Position numbers and translations under genes: made by a program. Below the pieces are notes generated by a model, which saw nothing but the letters and a program-made list of their open reading frames with translations, made no database searches and had not been told where the DNA came from. Shown here in pieces: positions 59,255-64,000 of a stretch of 64,000 bases of DNA (its first letter is position 1; each line of letters begins with the position of its first letter). Source of the DNA: Alentia gelatinosa (lineage: Eukaryota; Annelida; Polychaeta; Phyllodocida; Polynoidae); contig OX465587.1 of assembly GCA_950022655.1 (NCBI GenBank), forward strand, positions 30,693,716 to 30,757,715, written 5' to 3'.

Positions 59255-59747
59255 TTTCCTCGGCGAACTGTGTGCGGGATTCCCTGGTTCACATGATCAA
59301 CAAGACGTGACGTCATTTGTTAGGGGGTTTCCCCGCATCGCATGAAGAGGAAACTGGGGTGATGTCAAAGAGCTTTGGTGGTATGTCTAGCAATCTCTGT
59401 GTTATTCTTAGAATGCTAATAACTTGAAAATCATAGTGTATGGCACTAGATTTGAGGGTAGATATAAAGAATACCATGGGCGCTAACAGGTGTTACTAAC
59501 TTACTTTCGTGTGAGACTGAAAGTCCGACTTCCCAAAGGCCGATACGGTGCCCCAAAAGTAAGAACATTGCTTAAATAGAAGAGGATCAAGTATCGTACG
59601 GTGGCCCAGAAGAACAGGTGCGAAATGTGGTTGTATTTATTGAAACATTCGTTACAGGTAAAACAAACAAATCTATGAGCCCTATCATTTACTGTCATCA
59701 ATATACCGACTACTGCAAGCTGTATATAGTCAATAAACTATTTGTAA

Positions 59748-59787
<40 letters not shown>

Positions 59788-59950
59788 ATTTTTATTATTA
59801 TCATTATTATAATCATTGTTTTGTTAATGTTGTTGATATCAATATTACTGTTATTACTGTTACCATGACCGATATTACTATTGTTAATATTGTTGTTATT
59901 GTTATTATCATTAATTTTATTTTGTTTTTATTACTATTATTATAGATACA
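59748..59950. repeat. (TTA)n microsatellite, perfect then degenerate
   Basis: About 14 perfect TTA/ATT units at 59748-59790, then imperfect TTATTGTTATTA-type sequence. Confidence 0.9.
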
Positions 59951-60104
59951 CGGGCGGCTGCCATGCTTCGTGGTGCCAATTGCTCGAAGATTCATAATGT
60001 ATACGCCAAAACCCAATTTGCTTTTATTTTTGTTTGTTTATTTATTCATCTAAAGGTTTAATTGGGCGTTGATTCGTAGTAGATAATATAGAAAGACATG
60101 GTTA

Positions 60105-60424
60105 GTGTGGCTGAATGGAATCTGTTCAGAGATATTTTGGTCAGAAATACTCACCGAAGTCGTAGACTGAGGTGAGTATTTCTGACCAAAATATCGAGGA
60201 ACAGATGGAATTCGGCCACACTCACTATGTCTTTTTATTACTATATACCGATATTCGATTTAAATGCCATTTGGTACTCACATTATCAACGTATTTCAAC
60301 CTCCAAAATAAGATCAAGTGGTACGGTGTGGCGTAAAAATATTTTATGCCATGGTGCGGCCGAACAGAATCTTTTCTCTTATCGCGTAAAAGTGAGACAT
60401 TCGTGCACCGGTATATAGTAATAT
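60105..60424. mobile_element. Long foldback adjoining a TATATACC-ended element
   Basis: AAGACATGGTTAGTGTGGCT pairs with GGCCACACTCACTATGTCTT. AGATATTTTGGTCAGAAATA pairs with TATTTCTGACCAAAATATC. ACTCACC pairs with GGTGAGT. Then TTATTACTATATACC to CGGTATATAGTAATA (60235-60424) with GTGAGACATTCGTGCA inside. Confidence 0.85.
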
Positions 60425-60518
60425 ACTATTGGTATCAAAATTTCTGACAAAAAATATAATGCTCATAAAAAGAAAACACGGACTTGTAATAAAGTTTTTT
60501 TTTTTAATCTATTTCCAG

Positions 60519-60971
60519 AGCATCAGATGAGTTGACCGACTCGAGTATGTTAAAACACGGAGTTGTTCTTTCAAAATGGGTCTTTGGAAGAACAATTACG
60601 AGACACCCAATATCACAGACTTGGATGACTGGAAGTCCATGTTCAATATGGACGAGACACTACCGGTGGAGTAGCTGCAGAAATCCTGTACCGCAACTCC
60701 CGCAACGTAAACCTCTGCTGGATGTATGTCGACACGCTAGCACTGAAAACGACGTGTTAAACGCTACGTCATGGACGTCGTCATGGACGCCGGAACGCAC
60801 GGCGCGGTACATCCGTGACGTCACAGAGGAGAGCAGGGATCACCTGACGCCGGAGTTACGCTTCCGGTTGATCACGCCAACGTGCAGGTTGTGGGGAAGT
60901 CGTGGAGAGGACTGCCAAGTGCCGGACCCCTTCTGGGCCTTCTACTGGCCCGGCGGCCAGGCCCTGACCAG
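60519..60971 (+). CDS. ETFBKMT: ETFB lysine methyltransferase-like, N-terminal exon (partial gene)
   Basis: Ends with DHLTPELRFRLITPTCRLWG then PDPFWAFYWPGGQALTR and donor GTGAAC in phase 2. The LTPE..LRL.TP block and the WA.YWPGGQAL.R block are the hallmark of ETFBKMT/METTL20, the mitochondrial enzyme that methylates lysines of electron-transfer flavoprotein beta. The SAM-binding core should be encoded downstream, outside the window. A poly-T tract and TTTCCAG precede the exon. The first in-frame ATG is at 60547, and the frame is open back to the acceptor, so an upstream exon could also contribute. The Arg/Ser/Trp-rich, acid-poor N-terminal 60 or so residues would suit a mitochondrial targeting peptide. 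Confidence 0.85.
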
Positions 60972-61032
60972 GTGAACTCTTATTTCTATTCGATAAAAAA
61001 TACAATGAATTTATTTTTCTTAAATATGCGAG

Positions 61033-61092
61033 CTTCTGGGCCTTCTACTGGCCTGGCGGACAGGCCCTGACCAGGTGAACTCTTATTTCTAT
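61033..61092 (+). pseudogene. Duplicated donor-side fragment of the ETFBKMT-like exon (copy 1)
   Basis: CTTCTGGGCCTTCTACTGGC then CAGGCCCTGACCAG and donor GTGAACTCTTATTTCTAT, 103 bp after the real exon end. The reading frame FWAFYWPGGQALTR is intact, with only synonymous changes visible. No complete exon. Confidence 0.85.
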
Positions 61093-61169
61093 ACGGAAAC
61101 AGGGTTAGGCCACTCAAAAAAAAAAAATTGTTTCTCATCACCAAGCCATGAAAAATATGACGAGGGCGC

Positions 61170-61201
<32 letters not shown>

Positions 61202-61565
61202 GGTCAGAGATGACTTTTGAAGTGTAATAATATGGACTTCAGACACTTATTTAGGTCATATCTTGCAGTCTCACTGTAAGTTCCTAATATCTCACTCATT
61301 TTACTGTGTGTAATGGGAGATTATGTCACAGATGTTAGCCCAATAGTCAATGTGATGGGTGAGTTAAATTCCTACATATTTTTTCCGCACATCTTTTCAA
61401 TTATTTTGACAATATTTAGAAAGTCTATGAATTTTGTCGCATTCCTCCTCCCCTGCATGGGAGTGCCTTAAGGCATTCATTGTCCCTGCCTGGGAGTGTT
61501 GGAGTGTGTCGGAGCGTGTCAGGCTATCTTAGCATGCTGCACTAGTGGAGGCAGGCTTCCGACAA
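61093..61565. other. Intronic sequence with homopolymer T run and subfamily E head fragment
   Basis: Poly-T at about 61170-61198. 61305-61375 matches the head of subfamily E (GGGAGATTATGTCACA, AGTCAATGTGATGGGTGAG). GGAGTGCCTTAAGGCATTCA near 61461 is a palindrome like that at 45655. Confidence 0.6.
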
Positions 61566-62640
61566 GGGCTTAAGGCGGGCGTCCACTAATCACGACAAGG
61601 CTACGACAATGGCATTCCGACAAGGTCCACGACAGGCCTACGATTGGTGGACTTGGCGCAGCCTTGTTGTGGTTGGTGGACCCCAGTTCCCGACAAGAGT
61701 CTATGACAAGGCCATGACAGGCTGCGACTGGGAAGCTTGTCAGGGGCCTTCCGACAAGGCTACGACAAAATCAAACATGTTCGATTTTTCCTACAACTGG
61801 ACCTTTGTCATGGAGTGTCATGGCGTGTCAGGAGCGTGTGGGGTGTCCCAGGAGCGGGGTTTTACTCTAAAGGGGGGCGTCCACCAACCACAACAAGGCT
61901 ACAACAAGTGCCGACATGAAAGTTGCAATCGCAGCCTTGACGCAGCCTTGTTGTGAGAAGAGCAGTGTCGGGACCGCATGGCGGGCGTGTCATAGACGTT
62001 GCTGGTTGCCGTAAAAAAGGTGCCCACGGTTCCGACACACTACGACAGTGATATCGAGGAATTCACAACACTCCACGACAAAGGTCTAGTCGTAGCAAAA
62101 ATCGAACATATTCGATATTGTCGTAGCCTTGTCGGAAGGCCCCCAACAAGCTTCATGTCGCAGCCTGTCATGGCCTTGTTGTAGCCTCTTGTCGGGAACT
62201 GGGGTCCACCAACACAGCCGTGTCATGGCATGTCGGGAGCGTGTGGGGTGTCCCAGGAGTGGGGTTTTACTCTAAAGGGGGGCGTCCACCAACCACGACA
62301 AGGCTACGACAAGTGCCGACATGAAAGTTCCAATCGTAGCCTTGTCGCAGCCTTGTCGTGAGAAGAGCAGGGTCGGGACAGCGGTGTCGTGGCGTGTCAT
62401 AGACGTTAGTGGTTGCCATAAAAAAGGCACCCATGGTTCCGACACACTACGACAGTGATATCGAGGAATCCACAACACTCCACGACTAAGGTCTAGTCGT
62501 AGTAAAAATCGAACATGTTCGATATTGTCGTAGCCTTGTCGGTAGGCCCCCGACAAGCTTCATGTCGCAGCCTGTCGTGGCCTTGTTGTAGCATTTTGTC
62601 GGGAACTGGGGTCCACCAACCACAACAAGGCTACATCAGG
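61566..62640. mobile_element. CGTCCACCAACCA-ended elements in tandem
   Basis: Terminal GGGCGTCCACTAATCACGAC (61578), GGTTGGTGGACCCC (61672), GGGGGCGTCCACCAACCACA (61874), GGGGTCCACCAACAC (62202), GGGGGCGTCCACCAACCACG (62279) and GGGGTCCACCAACCAC (62609). The segment 61800-62200 is repeated at 62215-62610 with high identity (GGAGCGTGTGGGGTGTCCCA, CGACACACTACGACAGTGAT). Confidence 0.8.
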
Positions 62641-62774
62641 AGCTTTAATTTGATACCAAATACTCATATTTTTCATGATTTCTATCAAATTTTCATCTCA
62701 TCTATGAAAAAAAAAAAAAAAAAAATCTTCTAAAAACGTTTTTGCTGATGCGCGCGGTGATGAGAAACAAGTTT

Positions 62775-63060
62775 GTTTTTTTAAGTGGCCTTACTGTGCC
62801 TGAACGTGATAAATATGCGTTTTATCCTTTTATAGTCAGTTTTACCAAGTATTTATCATGTACAGACACAGTATACCTGTTTTCGTATTATTATATACCT
62901 TAAAATATCAAAATTTAAACCTTGCTTCTGGGCGAGTTTTTGGATTTCGCCGGCGTACATGCCCCGTACACAGCATACATACCCCATATGTCACCTAGGT
63001 GTGGTACGGGTATAAGTACGACATGGGAAGGAGCAGGCAGTATGTGTAGGATATTCGATA
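62775..63060. mobile_element. Element related to 3505-3905 (copy 3)
   Basis: CTTACTGTGCCTGAACGTGA, TAAATATGCGTTTTATCC, opposed to TTTTACCAAGTATTTATCAT and GTACAGACACAGTATACC. Then CATGCCCCGTACACAGCATAC. Confidence 0.7.
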
Positions 63061-63079
63061 CTAGCGACTTCGTCGATAG

Positions 63080-63312
63080 GCCCCCAGCAGTGGTAGATTT
63101 ACTGCTATAACAAAGGCCATCCTTCTCATACCATGTCTAGGTGGTGTGGGAAATAAAAGAACTCTCACCTCGGTAAATGTGTAGTTGTGAGATTTCTACC
63201 TGAATTTATCACATAGATTCGATCACCACCCTAGTGGTATAAAAGAACCTTGAGAAAGTCTGGAAAGGACCTATAATGGTTGACTGGACGTAAAATCAAG
63301 CCAAATAAACAA
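63080..63312 (+). mobile_element. SINE, plus orientation, 5' truncated
   Basis: CAGCAGTGGTAGATTTACTG, CTTCTCATACCATGTCTAGG, GATTCGATCACCACCCTAGT, tail TGACTGGACGTAAAATCAAG and AAATAAACAAAAC. The only copy I found in this orientation. Confidence 0.8.
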
Positions 63313-63569
63313 AACAGAGCTTATGAACGTGTTGGATTCACAGGCATCCACTGAGCCCTCTAGCGGACACCCAGGGAACCAACATAGTGCTGAATGGGCT
63401 ATTATTTGCCATGACACAGGTCAAATCTCAGAGGTGTCTGTCACGGTAATGAGATGAGCAAACCACAGCATTAAATTCTGTTTTCGGCATGGCTAGACAT
63501 AAATCAACAGATGAGAAGGAAAGCCGAGTTCAAGACTGCAAAAAAAAAACCAGCTTCAAGTTAGTCTCT

Positions 63570-63685
63570 CCACAAGATTCATACTCTCATGGGCCTTCAG
63601 TCTCCAAGCCTAGGTCTGGTTCACTCTGTCCCTATGTGTGGGAGAAACTCCAAGCGGATCCTACCAGAATTATAGTTTTTTAGAT
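63570..63685 (+). repeat. Dispersed repeat related to 37985-38120
   Basis: CAGTCTCCAAGCCTAGGTCT and AAACTCCAAGCGGATCCTAC; see the other copy. Confidence 0.55.
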
Positions 63686-63694
63686 ATGGTAGGT

Positions 63695-63795
63695 TAAAAA
63701 AGACAATGAATTTATTTTTGTATATATGCAAGCTTCTGGGCCTTCTACTGGCTGGGCGGGCAGGCCCTAACCAGGTGAACTTTCTATTTTTATCA
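63695..63795 (+). pseudogene. Duplicated donor-side fragment of the ETFBKMT-like exon (copy 2)
   Basis: GACAATGAATTTATTTTTGT and CTTCTGGGCCTTCTACTGGC, then CAGGCCCTAACCAG and GTGAACT. It carries the same intron sequence upstream as copy 1 at 61000-61032, so it derives from copy 1 and not directly from the exon. One Pro-to-Leu change. Confidence 0.83.
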
Positions 63796-63915
63796 GGTTA
63801 GGGTTTTCATTAGGGTTAAGGTTTGGGTAGGGCTAGAATTTAGGTAAGGTCAAGGTTTGGGTAAGGTTAGAGTTAGAGTTTGGGATAGGGTTAGGGTTGG
63901 GTAGGATTAGGGTAT
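63796..63915. repeat. Degenerate TTAGGG-like tract
   Basis: Repeated GGTTAGGGTT, GGTTTGGGTAAGG and AGGGTTAGGG. It resembles an internal telomere-like repeat, but the units are irregular and it abuts the duplicated exon fragment. Confidence 0.6.
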
Positions 63916-64000
63916 GGACTGTGGACGGTACTAAATTCACCCATTTCAAAGTAGCAAGTTCACAGCAGTATTTGGTTCACCCACGGATCGAGTCTGCTGT

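Larger units (their letters stand above)
50682..59161 (-). other. SWAP-70-like intron 1 (8.5 kb)
   Basis: Donor GTAGGT at 59161, acceptor CTTCACAG. Contains CCGCTTAAGG elements, an 81-bp array, several inverted-end elements and AT-rich unassigned sequence (57700-59150). Confidence 0.88.
59260..60518. promoter_or_regulatory. Divergent intergenic region between the two genes
   Basis: About 1.26 kb between the SWAP-70-like ATG and the visible ETFBKMT-like exon. A perfect CRE palindrome TGACGTCA lies at 59308-59315, 54 bp upstream of the SWAP-70-like ATG. A TTA microsatellite (about 59748-59950), a strong foldback (60105-60236) and a TATATACC-ended element (60233-60424) follow. Promoter function is inferred from position only. 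Confidence 0.4.

Noticed and set aside
61033..61074. A genuine tandem alternative exon of the ETFBKMT-like gene
   Set aside because: Only the last 40 bases or so of the exon are present; splicing it in would repeat a fragment of the conserved motif, and there is no full acceptor-side exon.

Overview
The window is eukaryotic, gene-poor and packed with repeats. The spliced genes, tRNA-derived SINEs, abundant foldback elements and animal-specific protein families point to an invertebrate animal. A mollusc or other lophotrochozoan is my best guess, from the style of the SINEs, but the sequence alone does not prove it.

One gene fills most of the window. It is a SWAP-70/DEF6 family gene on the minus strand, with its ATG at 59254 and its stop at 5579. 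I reconstructed eight coding exons: 59254-59162, 50681-50121, 17055-16909, 14865-14754, 12249-12071, 8271-8105, 6641-6443 and 5833-5579. All seven introns are GT-AG, the phases agree throughout, and the product is 570 residues: degenerate EF-hand region, PH domain, long coiled coil and a conserved C-terminal tail. Introns make up more than 97% of the locus; the largest, intron 2, is about 33 kb. A second gene runs divergently on the plus strand at the right end. It is an ETFBKMT/METTL20-like mitochondrial lysine methyltransferase; one exon (60519-60971) is visible and the rest lies outside the window.

The rest is repeat DNA. (i) The most striking component is a superfamily of short elements with a head bearing inverted ends (TTATCTCACCCC or TTTATCCTACCCC type) followed by a long foldback tail. 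Stem sequences differ between subfamilies, but the apex stays close to TCACTCGGCTTCGCCTCGTGA. Several copies are nested in one another. (ii) A tRNA-derived SINE family has about 14 full or partial copies and a 93-bp internal module present in 0 to 4 copies. (iii) Several other families have inverted ends. (iv) There are many minisatellites (17, 18, 35, 36, 37, 44, 69, 74, 81, 83 and 92 bp), including a pyrimidine-rich block at 23.6-25.1 kb that creates long spurious ORFs. (v) One degenerate LINE reverse-transcriptase remnant and one small poly(A)-tailed insertion with a 15-bp target duplication are present.

A second unusual pattern is that the 3' (donor) ends of three different exons, in both genes, are duplicated as pseudo-exon fragments in nearby intron sequence (11521-11600, 16540-16590, 61033-61092 and 63695-63795).
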